Under the pieces are notes generated by a model. The model was not told where the DNA came from, ran no database searches, and saw nothing but the letters and a program-made list of their open reading frames with translations. Shown in pieces: positions 8,170 to 18,600 of a stretch of 64,000 nt of DNA (the first letter of the stretch is position 1; the number at the start of each line of letters is the position of its first letter). This DNA comes from Thecamonas trahens ATCC 50062 (lineage: Eukaryota; Apusozoa; Apusomonadida; Apusomonadidae): NCBI RefSeq assembly GCF_000142905.1, contig NW_013657670.1:500197-564196 (forward strand). Direction: 5' to 3'. The translations under genes and the position numbers were made by a program.

Positions 8170-10703
8170 GTTGTCGAGCCCGACGCCGCTGCAGCTTGAA
8201 GCGCGGCTCGTTCTCGACTCGGCTTCACCCGACTCTCCCCGACCGGCTCCTTGTCTTTGGCCGAGCCCGACCGCGCTCGTGTCGACGTCGCCACAAAGTA
8301 CATGAGATCGTCATCATCGCCGTTGTTTTCGGCATCGTCGTCGTTGGCCTCGCTCTCGGCTTCGTCGGCCTTGGCCTGCGCGCGCGACTTTTTGAGCCGG
8401 TCCACAAATCGCATCACACCTGAGTTTTTGGACGCCGCCAACGCCTCCGAGTCCTTGCGTGCGCGGTAGTCCTTGAGCACGGTCCGCGGCTCCAGCTCGA
8501 GCGAGCGCTGGTACAGCGCGTTCTCATCGTACGCCACCTTGGGCTCGCGGGTGAGCCAGTCCTGAATGGCAGGAATCGTGATGAGAGTGTACGGTGACTT
8601 TTGGTACTTGATGATGTCTGCCACGACCGAGGCCAGCATCCGCCGCTTCTCGTAGTTGACGAGTGCAGCGTCGCCAACTGTGTCCGCGTTGCCGTCCTCG
8701 ATAAAGGTCAGGTCGGTGAGGAACATGCCGAGGTACGGCACCGCCGGCGGTGTGCACGTCGCCAGGGCCATCCGCGGCGCCTTCATGTTCTTGTCGCGCG
8801 ACATGAGCTCCTTGAGCTCGGCAAATGTCGCCAGCTTGCGCTCCGCCACACGGTCCCATGTCATCTGCAGCCGGTAGACCTCGGAAAACTGCAGGCCGGC
8901 GAGAATCTCCATCACACCGTTGAAGTTGTTCAGCTGCCGACACGCTGCGGCGACATCGATAAAGTGCGCCAGCTCCGACGCCCGGTCCTCGATTGAGTCG
9001 CGCGCCATGATGGTCGATGCCACAAACTGCGAAATGATGTTGAACTGGTTGATGAGCCGCTTCACGTTCGGCGCCACGCTCGCATCCTTCTTCTTGGTCC
9101 ACATCTGCCCGAGGCACTCGGCGCGCACGTCAATTGCCGCAAGCAGCCGGTGCTCCAGCAGCGTCAGCTGCCGGGCGAGCTCCATTGCCGGAATAAACGT
9201 GAGATGAAAGTTGTCCGACAAGTTCGAGGCATCAATGAGCGGCTCCGGCGCCGAGTTCCGCAGCCGCACCTTTTCTTGCATGACCTTGAACATGTGCTGG
9301 ACCACAACGTCGTCGCCGGCGAGCTCGGCTGCATCGCGCTCAGCGCTGCTCATCTCCTCGATGTGAAGCTTGTTCGCCAGCTCGGTCTCCTTCTTCTCAA
9401 CTAGGCCCACAATCTGCTCGCCAAGCGTCACGACGCCTTGGCCTGGCAAAATGCGAGCGCCGATGTCGCGGACCGCCGCCAGCAGCGGCTCGTTCTGCGC
9501 AAACACCCGCTCAAACTCGAGATTGATCCAGTACCGGAGCACGTGCGCCGTCCGCGTCACAACCGGTGAGAACTGCGGGAGTCGCGGGTCCTCCACACGC
9601 AGCGCAAGCAGCCGCGCCATTGCCCGCGGCGTCACAAACGACCGGTAGACCAGGAAGAGCTCGCGGTACTCGATGCCGCGAGCTTCGGCGTCGCTGCTTG
9701 TCATTTCACGGACAAGCGTGTACGCCGTCGCCGCCTTGATCACAGGCTCAGCCGGCGGCTCGGCCACCACCACCGTGGCATTGCTTCCATACTCAGGGTC
9801 AAACACGCTCGAGCCGTGACTGCCAGGAGGGAGCGTCGCAAGCTCGGCTTCGAGCGCCGCCAGCGTCAGCACCGTCGGCTGCTTCACCCGAGGCGACGGC
9901 GCACGCTCGCGGACCCGCTCCGCAGACTCGTTTGCCTCGTTGATGCTTGCCTGGGCTGCCTTGCTGCTTGCCACAGCCGGAGGCGGTGTCGGCAGCTCGC
10001 GCCGTGGCGACGCCACTCCCGACGACGCCACGTCAAGCGTCGAGTCAGAGGTGGCACGTGGCATGGTTAGAATGCCAAGAGCAGGCGAGTCAGGACCGCT
10101 CTGCCCGTCACTGCCATCGCGGCCGCCCGAAGACCCAATGTCGTCTGACGACTGTCCAGCAAGCGCGGAAGCGGCTGTCGGCGATGACATGGCGACCGAG
10201 ACCGCACGCGTCGGCCGGCGACGCGGCCGCCGACGCGGTGGTGGCGGCGGCGAGCCCTCCGACGTCGACGGCGAGTCCAGCGCTGTCACCAGCCGCGGCT
10301 CGGGCGAGCCGCTCGGCGGTGATGAGAGTTGGGCCCGAAGCGACGCAATCTCCGGCGACGACGAGATCATCATCGACTGGATCCGCCGCCCACGCGACCT
10401 TGACGGCAGAGGCGGCGGTGCACTGCCGCCCGGACTGGCTGCATCCGTCTTGCCCTCTCCAGGCACCGCTGGCAGAGCCCGCGACGTTGTTGCCGACACC
10501 GACCTTGGTCTTGTTGGCCGTTTAGGTGGAGCCGGCGGGAGCAGCGCGGCCCCACCGTCTCCGCCCGAGCTCATTGAAGCTAGTGACGATGATTGTGGCG
10601 AGCTTGTGGGCAGCGTCGACGTTGTCGTGGAAGAGACTTGGTCACTCGAGCTGAGCACGACCGAGGCCGGGCGAGTAGCCGGTCGCGAAGGCGGGACCGA
10701 CAT
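8100..10703 (-). CDS. RasGEF protein, N-terminal disordered region plus RasGEF-N and CDC25 domains
   Basis: Starting at the ATG at 10703, residues 1-310 are Ser/Pro/Arg-rich and disordered. Residues about 319-450 match the RasGEF N-terminal domain (YTLVREMTSSD, YRELFLVYRSFVTP). Residues about 500-715 form the CDC25 catalytic domain (PAMELARQLTLLEH, NFNGVMEILAGLQ, VPYLGMFLTDLTFIEDGN). An acidic linker follows (DDDAENNGDDDD, about residue 790). The last 35 or so residues (TTWWRTLWAGRRRRRT) are out-of-frame translation of the start of the next RasGEF module, so the true stop is probably at 6829. The frame change lies somewhere in 8170-8300, for example at the four-C run at 8237-8240. Many protist RasGEFs carry one such module; two in tandem is uncommon. 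Confidence 0.85.
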   Translation of the reverse strand: MSVPPSRPATRPASVVLSSSDQVSSTTTSTLPTSSPQSSSLASMSSGGDGGAALLPPAPPKRPTRPRSVSATTSRALPAVPGEGKTDAASPGGSAPPPLPSRSRGRRIQSMMISSSPEIASLRAQLSSPPSGSPEPRLVTALDSPSTSEGSPPPPPRRRPRRRPTRAVSVAMSSPTAASALAGQSSDDIGSSGGRDGSDGQSGPDSPALGILTMPRATSDSTLDVASSGVASPRRELPTPPPAVASSKAAQASINEANESAERVRERAPSPRVKQPTVLTLAALEAELATLPPGSHGSSVFDPEYGSNATVVVAEPPAEPVIKAATAYTLVREMTSSDAEARGIEYRELFLVYRSFVTPRAMARLLALRVEDPRLPQFSPVVTRTAHVLRYWINLEFERVFAQNEPLLAAVRDIGARILPGQGVVTLGEQIVGLVEKKETELANKLHIEEMSSAERDAAELAGDDVVVQHMFKVMQEKVRLRNSAPEPLIDASNLSDNFHLTFIPAMELARQLTLLEHRLLAAIDVRAECLGQMWTKKKDASVAPNVKRLINQFNIISQFVASTIMARDSIEDRASELAHFIDVAAACRQLNNFNGVMEILAGLQFSEVYRLQMTWDRVAERKLATFAELKELMSRDKNMKAPRMALATCTPPAVPYLGMFLTDLTFIEDGNADTVGDAALVNYEKRRMLASVVADIIKYQKSPYTLITIPAIQDWLTREPKVAYDENALYQRSLELEPRTVLKDYRARKDSEALAASKNSGVMRFVDRLKKSRAQAKADEAESEANDDDAENNGDDDDLMYFVATSTRARSGSAKDKEPVGESRVKPSRERAALQAAAASGSTTWWRTLWAGRRRRRTLWSTSACR

Positions 10704-10997
10704 GCGGGAGGGGAGGAGGAGGAGGATGAATGGAGGAGAAGGCGGTGCAGCAGCAACAGTAGCAGCAGTGTGTGTTGCTCGAGCCTGTTATCACCTCCAC
10801 AGCAAGGCCACGCACACACGTGCTCTTGCAGAAAGCGGGAGGGTAAACGGGTGGGGAGCACGGCGGTGGAGTCGTGCGGAAGTCGGCTAGCAGGGGGGGG
10901 GGTGACAAGCTGCCGAGCCAGAGTGTGGCGGAGATGGTGGTGCGGGGTGTGGGGTTTGGGGTGTGGTAGGGGGGGGGGGATGTATGCACGTGTGTGT

Positions 10998-11067
<70 letters not shown>

Positions 11068-11219
11068 CACAGCCGTCTGCTACCAACAGCAGTGTCTTGT
11101 TCCTCCTTCTGAGCAAGTGGTGGTGAGGTGTGGAACGGTCGTTCGGACGCGTTGTCGCGCGTCTCAAAGTGAACAACTCGATGGTGTTTGACTTCCAGGT
11201 CACCGGCCGACGCTGCGCG
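10704..11219. other. Intergenic region with long GT repeat
   Basis: Upstream of the RasGEF gene. It holds G-runs at about 10893-10901 and 10970-10979 and the GT microsatellite listed separately. No coding exon is supported. Confidence 0.6.
10988..11066. repeat. (GT)n microsatellite
   Basis: About 75 nt of nearly pure GT dinucleotide, interrupted by GTAT near the left end. Long His-Thr or Cys-Val reading frames across it are artefacts of the repeat. Confidence 0.95.
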
Positions 11220-11632
11220 ACGCCTGCTTGGCCTGAGGCTTGAGGTGGGAGGCGCGCCCACACGTGATGGCCGACACGTAGACGCCCGCCTGAAGGATGC
11301 CCGAGTTGCCGTCGCGGTGACGGACGCCTGGGAGCATGAGCGAGGCGCGCGAGGTGCCGTACAGCGACGATCCGGAGGTGCGGTGGGCGCGGACGGTGTG
11401 GAGCTTGTTGTTGACGACCGCGACGACTGGGAAGGAGAGCATGACAGAGTTGAACACGGCGGCCAAACGGGAGAGCGCGAGGACGTCTTGCGACGGACGA
11501 GCTTGCCGGTCGGCGTGGCCGCGCAAGTGGTGGCACGCCATCTTGTACTGGATTCTGGACGGCGCGCTCATCAACGCACACGCGCTCTACGCTCTAATGT
11601 CCATTTCGTACCGTAAAGGGGTAAGTGGGTGA
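11220..11632 (+). pseudogene. Decayed piggyBac-type transposase (core fragment)
   Basis: The plus-strand frame 11336-11632 ends with RKWWHAILYWILDGALINAH followed by ALYAL. This is the conserved piggyBac (DDE_Tnp_1_7) block normally read as KWW..lf.wlldvalvNayily. About 40 residues earlier, MTELNTAAKR aligns with the family's MGGVDxADxxR motif, with its key residues lost. Farther upstream in another plus frame, LKDARVAVAVTD resembles the W-x-D-x-R-x-V strand. Frame changes, lost catalytic residues and absent N-terminal parts make it a pseudogene. The sequence ends in a 23-nt motif shared with the remnant at 34.9 kb. The family assignment comes from motif recognition by eye and is not an alignment score. 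Confidence 0.6.
11598..11620 (+). repeat. Shared transposon-end motif, copy 1
   Basis: The 23-nt sequence begins TGTCCATTTCG and ends TACCGTAAAGGG. It differs at one base from 34930-34952. Both copies sit at the 3' side of a piggyBac-like fragment in the same orientation, as expected for a terminal inverted repeat of one element family. Confidence 0.6.
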
Positions 11633-12115
11633 GGAGCGATTCGTCGCTACGGCGGTGGCCAAACTCCACATCCCCATGTGGCGGAGACGATTGGCAAACG
11701 CCGGGACGCAGGAAAAGCACGGCAGAGGAAAACAAATCGTTGTCTGGCTAGACGTGCCCACTGCCCCGATGCGGTGACGAGAATCACGCCCCAGCCCCAG
11801 CGCTGTAGACGCCCCTTCCGATCATCAGGCAGTACGGGATGTGGGGCATTGTGGATAACATGGCAGCCATGGCAAGCCACAACGTGGTCTTTCGCCCCCA
11901 TCCGCAGCGCAACCACTCATCACCTCAGCCGTATTGCGTACATCCGCACGCGAGAGACCTTGGCTAGCCATCCGCCTCGATTTCTCCCAGCTGCGGCAAG
12001 CGGAGCGAGCCAGGCGGAGCCGAGACCAACCTACCGCTACTCCACTCCCGCCACTCTGCACCGCAGCATGTACCCACGTGCGTACTGCGCCCGTGAGCGG
12101 GCAAAGACGTCGACC
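11633..12115. other. Presumed promoter/5'-UTR of the SEC14-like gene
   Basis: The frame of the SEC14-like gene stays open upstream to 11678 without similarity to anything and contains several ATGs. The likely start is 12116. No separate gene is visible here. Confidence 0.4.
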
Positions 12116-13599
12116 ATGGATGTGGACTTGCGGCAGTGGGCAGCAAACAACAAGGTGGACGAGGCCAAGGTCTTCCCTCTGTTTGACTCGGCTGAGGCGG
12201 CCGAGGCTGCCGCTTTGGAGAGTCTCAAGTCGTCATCGAATGCCCTGTCGGATGGAAGCATGGTATGTGATCAAGAGATGGAAGAGGCTGATGTGGTAGA
12301 AGCCCGGATGGCGGCGTACTTTGAGCTCAAAGCTGCAGTAGCAGCTGCGCCAGCTCGCTCGCCGACGGGCTTGCTGCTGCCGATGCCAGGCCCGCGGATG
12401 CTGCTTCGTTTTCTTCGAGCGCGCAAGTTTGATGTCGACAAGGCGCTGGAGATGCTGGAGGAGGCTCGAGAGTGGCGGGCGGCGGAAGAGGCTCAGGTCA
12501 TGCTCGACTTTGAGGATCCAAACGACGACGTGTACGACGAGATTACGCCGGCCATGTATCACGGCTTTGATCGGAGCGGGAACCCGTGCTACTGGGAGCG
12601 GACCGGCCACATCCGTATCCGCAAGGTCTTGCACGTTCTCTCGGACAAACAGCTCATTGCCCGGCATATTCGCCATCAGGAGAAGCAGCGCATCCGCATG
12701 ATGGGCTTCCGCGACGAGTTCCACTGGCGTGAGTTCCTCCGCGACGTTGCCACCGGCGCCCCGCTCGACGGCTACCCACCACACGTCGACAGCGCCGGCT
12801 TTGAGCCGCTCATCGAGAAGCAAACCATCGTCATGGACATGGCGGGGCTCTCCATGCGGCCTGACAAGCGCGGGCTCGACATCTTCCGCGAGACGCTCCG
12901 CATCGACGCCAACTACTACCCGAGACGCTTGGTCACTTTTTCCTCATCAACGCCCCGTTCACATTTCGCGCGCTCTGGGCTACCATCAAGTACTGGATTG
13001 ATGCCAACACCAGGCTCAAGTTCCACATCCTCGGCTCCAACTACATCGACGAGCTCGCCAAGTTTATTGCGCCCGAGAACATCCCGCGCGAGTACGGCGG
13101 CCTCTGTGACTGCTACGGCCCATCGGACCGAGCCTCCGACCCGCACTGCTTTCCGCCGGTCTCGGTTTGGACCGAGCCCGACCGGTTTGACATCGGACCA
13201 GCCGCCGAGGGCTGGTCCCCCTCGTTCCCGCACGGCCGCTCCACCTCGCTCATCGATGAGCGGGCCCGTCTCCGCCGGCCGCCGGCAGCTCTCGGCCTCG
13301 CTCCTGCCGTGCCGCCGGCTGCATCGCTGTCAGCCTCGGAAGTCGAGCTCGGCCATGCAGACACGGCCAGCTCGTCAGGCGCGGGCAAGAAGCAGCGCAA
13401 GCGACGGCACAAGAAGCGCCATAAGGCCGGCAAACGCAAGACTACAGGCCGTGCACGCTCATCACGGACCGCCACCCGCCGCCGATCGCGGACCCGCGCC
13501 CTTTCTCCCAAGCCGCGCAATGCATCGCAGTCGTCGTCGTGGTTCTCGTCGGACGACGATGCGGTCACCGTCTACTTTGACGCCGTCTCCAGCCTGTAG
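12116..13599 (+). CDS. SEC14/CRAL-TRIO lipid-transfer protein, interrupted by a one-base frameshift
   Basis: The start at 12116 (ccATGG context) gives MDVDLRQWAANNK; an in-frame ATG at 12068 is the alternative. Residues about 85-135 form the CRAL-TRIO N-terminal helices (MLLRFLRARKFDVDKALEMLEE). The SEC14 lipid-binding domain follows (VMDMAGLSM, FHILGSNYIDELAKFIAPEN, PREYGG), and the C-terminus is a basic, Ser/Arg-rich tail. Such proteins move phosphatidylinositol or other lipids between membranes. Between ANYYP and GHFFLINAPFTFRALW, near 12929-12932, the frame changes as if one base were missing. After that the second frame continues without a break to 13599. The joined length is about 494 residues. 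The similarity continues unbroken across the site, so this is more likely a sequence error or recent lesion than an intron. Confidence 0.88.
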
Positions 13600-13627
13600 C
13601 CACGCAACGCTCAGCATTACATTCACT

Positions 13628-15241
13628 TTATCTCGGCTGCTGCGGCGGGTAAGCCGACGGCGGCGGGACGTAGGAAGGAAAAGCCGTCGGGTGCTGCTGG
13701 GCCGGCGGCGGCATAGGTCCCTGTCGCTGCATGCTCGGCGGGTGCATGCTCGGCGGCGGTGGCCCACCAAAGGCCATCCGCCGCGCCATGGGGATGACGT
13801 GCGGCGCCAGTGCAGGAGCCGGCGGCACGTAGTTGGACATGATTGGCGCCGGATAGCCAAAGCCAAAGCCTGTTGGGCGTGGGGTGGGCGGATGGACGTT
13901 CGCGGCAGTCGGCGGCGGGCCCGGCATGCCGTGGACGTGGCGAGTCTGCGGGGCGTGGGCAGGCCGCGGCGCGCCGTACTGGCCGGGCTGGATGATCGGG
14001 GCCGGGCGGGCCCGCGGGCGCGGCTTGGCGGTCTTGGACGGCCGCCCCGAAGGAGCAGGCGTGCCCGGCTTGTCGCCACCCCGCTTGCGTTTCTTGCGCT
14101 TCTTGCGCGCCGCCATCTCGGCCTCGTCGTCGGAAAAGTCGCGCTCATGATCGGCAACCTCCTCATCGTTCCACGAGCTCGCGTCCGAGCCCTGCTCCGC
14201 CATCAGCTCATCAATGCGAGTCACAAACTGAGCCCGCGACTTGGGCGTAAAGACCGGCGCTCGGAGCGCGAGCCCCGCTGCCGCCACTTGAGCCTCATCG
14301 CCAAACCGGACCGTGTAGAACGGCGACTGGACCGGACCCAGGGTCTCGGCCACAGCGCCGATGACCTTGCGGTCCTGGGTGCAGAGAATCGAGCCTTCCT
14401 CCAGCGGCCGCGAGAGCTCCAGGCCTTTGATCACCACCACAGCGTCGAGCTGCGACGAGATGGTGCCCACAAGCTCCAGCGGCTCGTCCGCCGCCACCGA
14501 CACCGCCGACACGTCGGCCACCGGCGGATTCAACACCTCGTTGGCGGTCCGCGGCACCTCGGCGAGCATCTTCTTCCGCTCTTCCGCAGCCTGCCGCACC
14601 TTCCACTCGGCATCAACGTCCTCAAACCCGAGATCAGAGCCCTCGCAGTCGGACGCCTCCGAGTCGGACGACGACGACGACGATGACGAAGCCTCGCCCG
14701 ACTCGGCGCATGCGCCGTTGGATGGCGACGACGACGACGAGAGCGATGCCACCAGTGATGGCCCTGGCTGTGCTGCTGATGTGGTAGACTCGGCTCGAGT
14801 CGCTGTTGGGGAGGCGATAGTGCGAGTAACAGGAGCAGCAGCTGCAGGCGCAGGAGCAGCAGCGGCTGTGGCCGCTGAGTCGTCATTGGCCATCACGCCT
14901 GCGGAGCGGGCCGGCTCGGTCGCGGCAACCTGGACACCTCCAGCTGCCAGTGACGAGACTGAAACTCGAGCAGTAGGCGGGCCAGCACTTGGGCTATCTC
15001 CAGCCAGGGGCACGGTCTCAGAATCGGCAGCAAGCCTGGGTTGGAGGCCCTCAGTCGTCGTGGCTGCCTCGTCCGCAGGGGATGAAGATGGCTCGGCTGC
15101 TGCTGGCGGTGCGGACGCATAGACCTGCGCAGGCTCTGTGTCGGCATTAACCTCGGTAGCAAGTGGACTAGTGGGGAGAACCTTGTCTGCATTTTCCGGA
15201 TGTGTGGACGGATGCGCGTCCATCGCACTTTCGCTCGCCAT
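13628..15241 (-). CDS. NAF1: H/ACA ribonucleoprotein assembly factor NAF1
   Basis: NAF1 holds newly made dyskerin and H/ACA snoRNA in the nucleus until GAR1 replaces it. The 537-residue protein has a disordered acidic N-terminal half with a Ser/Asp/Glu run near residues 180-205. The NAF1/GAR1 beta-barrel lies at about 250-350 (ELVGTISSQLDAVVVIKG, EEGSILCTQDRKVIGAVAET, LGPVQSPFYTVRFG). A basic KKRKKRKRGG patch and a Pro-rich tail follow. This order and length match human NAF1 (about 490 residues). The gene converges on the SEC14-like gene with 28 nt between stops and is divergent from the sacsin-like gene. Confidence 0.92.
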   Translation of the reverse strand: MASESAMDAHPSTHPENADKVLPTSPLATEVNADTEPAQVYASAPPAAAEPSSSPADEAATTTEGLQPRLAADSETVPLAGDSPSAGPPTARVSVSSLAAGGVQVAATEPARSAGVMANDDSAATAAAAPAPAAAAPVTRTIASPTATRAESTTSAAQPGPSLVASLSSSSSPSNGACAESGEASSSSSSSSDSEASDCEGSDLGFEDVDAEWKVRQAAEERKKMLAEVPRTANEVLNPPVADVSAVSVAADEPLELVGTISSQLDAVVVIKGLELSRPLEEGSILCTQDRKVIGAVAETLGPVQSPFYTVRFGDEAQVAAAGLALRAPVFTPKSRAQFVTRIDELMAEQGSDASSWNDEEVADHERDFSDDEAEMAARKKRKKRKRGGDKPGTPAPSGRPSKTAKPRPRARPAPIIQPGQYGAPRPAHAPQTRHVHGMPGPPPTAANVHPPTPRPTGFGFGYPAPIMSNYVPPAPALAPHVIPMARRMAFGGPPPPSMHPPSMQRQGPMPPPAQQHPTAFPSYVPPPSAYPPQQPR

Positions 15242-15609
15242 GGACCTCGGTCTGTAGTGGAGTGCTGCGGCGGCGGGCCAGACGGCGGTGGCGAGCGGGC
15301 GTGGGTTTGAAGGAGGGGGTGGGTGAGTGTGGTTTGTTGGACAACAACAAAAATTGTACTATTTTTCTCGCCTGGAGAGCTGCACCGCGAAATGTTGCCG
15401 CTAGAGAAGCGAGCCGGAGCTGTAGCTGGAGACATGTCGCAATCACAACCGTCTGGTGTTCTGGCAGCATCTATCTCTATCGGCACGCACCTTGTGTCGT
15501 CAAGCGGCGGGCTCATGTCATCGTCGGTTTGTACAGGCCGTGGCCGACCTCGCCCAGCTAGGCTGTTGATCGAATCAGCCAACACCTGTCCCACCTTCTC
15601 CCCCCCACC
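15242..15609. promoter_or_regulatory. Divergent promoter region of NAF1 and the sacsin-like gene
   Basis: The 368 nt between two start codons facing outward must contain both promoters. It has an A/T-rich patch (acaacaacaaaaattgtact at 15341-15360), unusual in this GC-rich DNA. No gene is seen in it. Confidence 0.5.
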
Positions 15610-18600
15610 ATGGCCAAGCACCTCCGGGAGTTCTCACAGCAGGAGGCACTCACCACGCGACTGGCAAACATTCTGGAAGAGTATCCGCTCTCGGTCGGTT
15701 CTACCGTTGCGGAATGGGCTCAGAATGCGGATGATGCTGGGGCAAGCGTCTTTGGCCTGGTGGTCGACGGACGAACTGCAAGAAACGACCTTCCATTGAC
15801 GCCATGTGGCGGCGAAGCGCTGCCAGACATGATCGAGATGGCACGCCGACCGGCGCTGTATGTGTACAACTCGGCCCAGTTTTCAGATGCGGATTTAGAG
15901 AACATTATTTCGCTCGGCAACTCGATGAAGCGCGAGTCGGGCGCCTCTATTGGCAAGTACGGTCTGGGTGCCAACGTCATGTACTCGTTCACTGACACGC
16001 CGATGTTCATCTCGCGCTCATCGCTGGTTGTCTTTGATCCGCATGGCCATCGGCTGCCCGGTGGTATGCTCGGGACTATCACCGACTACATGGCGTGCGG
16101 CCTGGCCGAGTCGGACCCGGTCCTGGCCTCCGCCTTTGACCTCGAACTGGCTGGCGTGTTCTCAGCCTCGCTCTCGGCCCATTTTGATGGCACCCTCTTC
16201 CGGCTCCCGCTGCGGACACCCGAGGACGCGGCGGCATCGGCAATCTCATCGCACGCGCTCTCCATCGACGATGTTACCAACCTCCTCTCCGACTTTGCGC
16301 CGCAGGCCTCGGACATGCTCCTCTTCCTCAAGTCGGTCTCGACCGTCTTTGCCCACGTTCTTACCGACGACGGCCTCACCACGCTCATCACCACCGAAAT
16401 TGTCGGTCTCGGCCCAGAGCTCGCGGCCAAGCGGGCGTTGCTCCTGGATGTCGTTGCCGGCGAGCGTCAGGCGCTGCACGCCTCGTTCGAGCTGAGATTT
16501 ACCGAGTCGTCGGACATCCTTGCATCGCGACCGGCGCCGCGGTGGTGGGTCGCGGTTGGCACGCTCGACACACTCGATGCTGACGCCGAGGCTTTGGCCA
16601 AGGCTGTGGGCTACGTGCCCTGGGCCGGGACAGCGCTACCGCTCCACCAGCTGCCGCCGAACTGGCACGGCCGGGCGTACACCTTTCTTCCCCTGCCGAT
16701 CACTACCGGCTTTCCTTTTCACATCAACGGTGCGTTTGCGCTCTCGGCCAATCGGCGCCAGCTCTGGCGCGGCGATGCCGAGCTCTCGGACGCAGCAGCG
16801 ACAAAGGGCCGGTGGAACAGCTTTCTCCTCAACACCGTCCTCCCTAGCATTGTCATCCGCGCGTTTGTCGACTCCCAGGCAACGCAACTGGCGCTCGATC
16901 CGCTCGCTCACCTCCCAGTGCTTGCCAGCACACCACCACCGTTTGACGACTTTGCCCATGCGCTCTACACGGCTGTGACTAGCCTCGGGCCAGATGCGCC
17001 GGCATTGTTCCCGGATCCGCGCTCGCCTGGCAGCTTCGCGCCGCTCCACACGTTTACGCTCATGGACCCCGAGTTTGCGGCAACTGCATCATCGCACATG
17101 TTCACTGCGCTCATTGCTGCGGATGTGGCACTACTTGCACTTCCGACGCACGTTCAGGACGCGCTCGACGCACTCGACGTTCCGCTGCCGACAACGTCGC
17201 CGGCGATGCTGGCGTCGGCGCTCCGCCGGGTCGTTGCCGTCGATCCCGCGCTTCTTACCCGCGACGTTGCCGTCGCCGCCCTGAACTACGTCCTCTCGGG
17301 CGCGAGCGAAGAGAGCGCGTTGGCGCGACTTGCGTGTCTTGACGGCCTTGCCATTGTCCCACTCCGCGGCGGCGGACTGGGAACTCTGCGCGTCACCAAT
17401 GCACCGCACGCCCTTGCTGCGGCAGCCTTACCTTTGGACGAGAAGCGGCGCGAGTCCAAGGCCGAGCGGGCAGCGCGGCGGCGGGCGGCGCGCAAGGCCG
17501 AGAAAGCTGAGCGCAAGGCCAAGGCCAAGGCTGCCAAGCGGCGGGCGCGCGGGCAGGAGCTAGAGGCCCGGCTCGAGTGCGGACTGGAGCCAGCACCAGA
17601 GTTGAAGGGCAGCATGCCGAGCTTTATGCCAGACACAATTGTCCTCCCGCCCCACCCGCAGTTTCTGGGGCTCATCCCTGACGATGCGGCGTGTCTAGAC
17701 ATGGACTGCCGCGCAGCGGCTGTGCTCGCGGCTCCAGCGATATTGGCTGTGACCAACATCGTGCCGCTGGGTCTCGAGTACCTCACCCGCTTTGCGCTGC
17801 CGCGCTTTCTTGATGATGCGTTCCTGGGTATGGGCATGAACGATGCCCTTGTACTCTCCGGCTTTGACGCGGGTTTGCGCCAGCCGTTTGGCCCGCGGTG
17901 GCGCAGCCTGCGTCGTGCTGAACCCCATGCCGCAGCCACGGGGCGCGAGATCCTGAATCTGGCGTGGTCGCTCCTCGCGTCGCTCCAGCTCTCGACGGAC
18001 GCCATTCGTCGCGCCTGCGCTGGACTGCCGATGGTGGTCACAGGCCAAGGCGTGGCAATGACGCTTGATGCGGCTGTAGCACACTTTGTGCTTGCACCCG
18101 ACGAGCTTGACCTAGCTGGGGAAAGCGCAGCCCTTGCGCGCGACTTTGGCGTCCTCTCGCTCGCCGCAGAATGGGCAGCCGAGGCTGCACTGGCAGCACA
18201 GCTTTTGCCGGCACACTGGTACGACGACGGCTTGCTTGCGCTGGCTGTTTGCGTTCCACGCGGAGCATGCATCGACGTTGTAAGTGATGCTGACGCAGCG
18301 GCACTCTGCCTGGCTGCGCGCGACACTATTGCCAACTGGGCCAACGCCGATGCCTCCGTGCTGCATCCGCAGTTGCGTCCTGAAGGTCTGGACCGACTGC
18401 CGCTCTTCGAGTCACTGGACGGGAGCAGCATGCTGGCGTCGCCTCGTGCAGACCCAATGCGGCCGCTGCCTCTGCCGCGCGGCGAGGGCTGGGCCATTGC
18501 GCGCAAAAGTCTTGCCGCGCTGGCCGGGCTGCGCATCATCAAGACCGACGGCTCAGCGCGGACCGTGTTGGGCTTGGTCGGAGCGGGCACAGCGGACTTT

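Noticed and set aside
10988-11066. GT repeat considered as telomeric or Z-DNA regulatory sequence
   Set aside because: Simple dinucleotide repeat without a telomere unit; similar tracts occur in introns here (33138, 59986). No evidence of function.
11200-11574. Open minus-strand frame of 124 codons with high third-position GC, at first taken as a small gene
   Set aside because: Its third codon positions coincide with those of the plus-strand transposase fragment, which has recognisable motifs; the minus frame has none.
11678-14686. Continuous 1002-codon plus-strand frame covering SEC14 and the antisense of NAF1
   Set aside because: After about 12930 it is out of frame with the SEC14 domain; the second half is antisense to NAF1.
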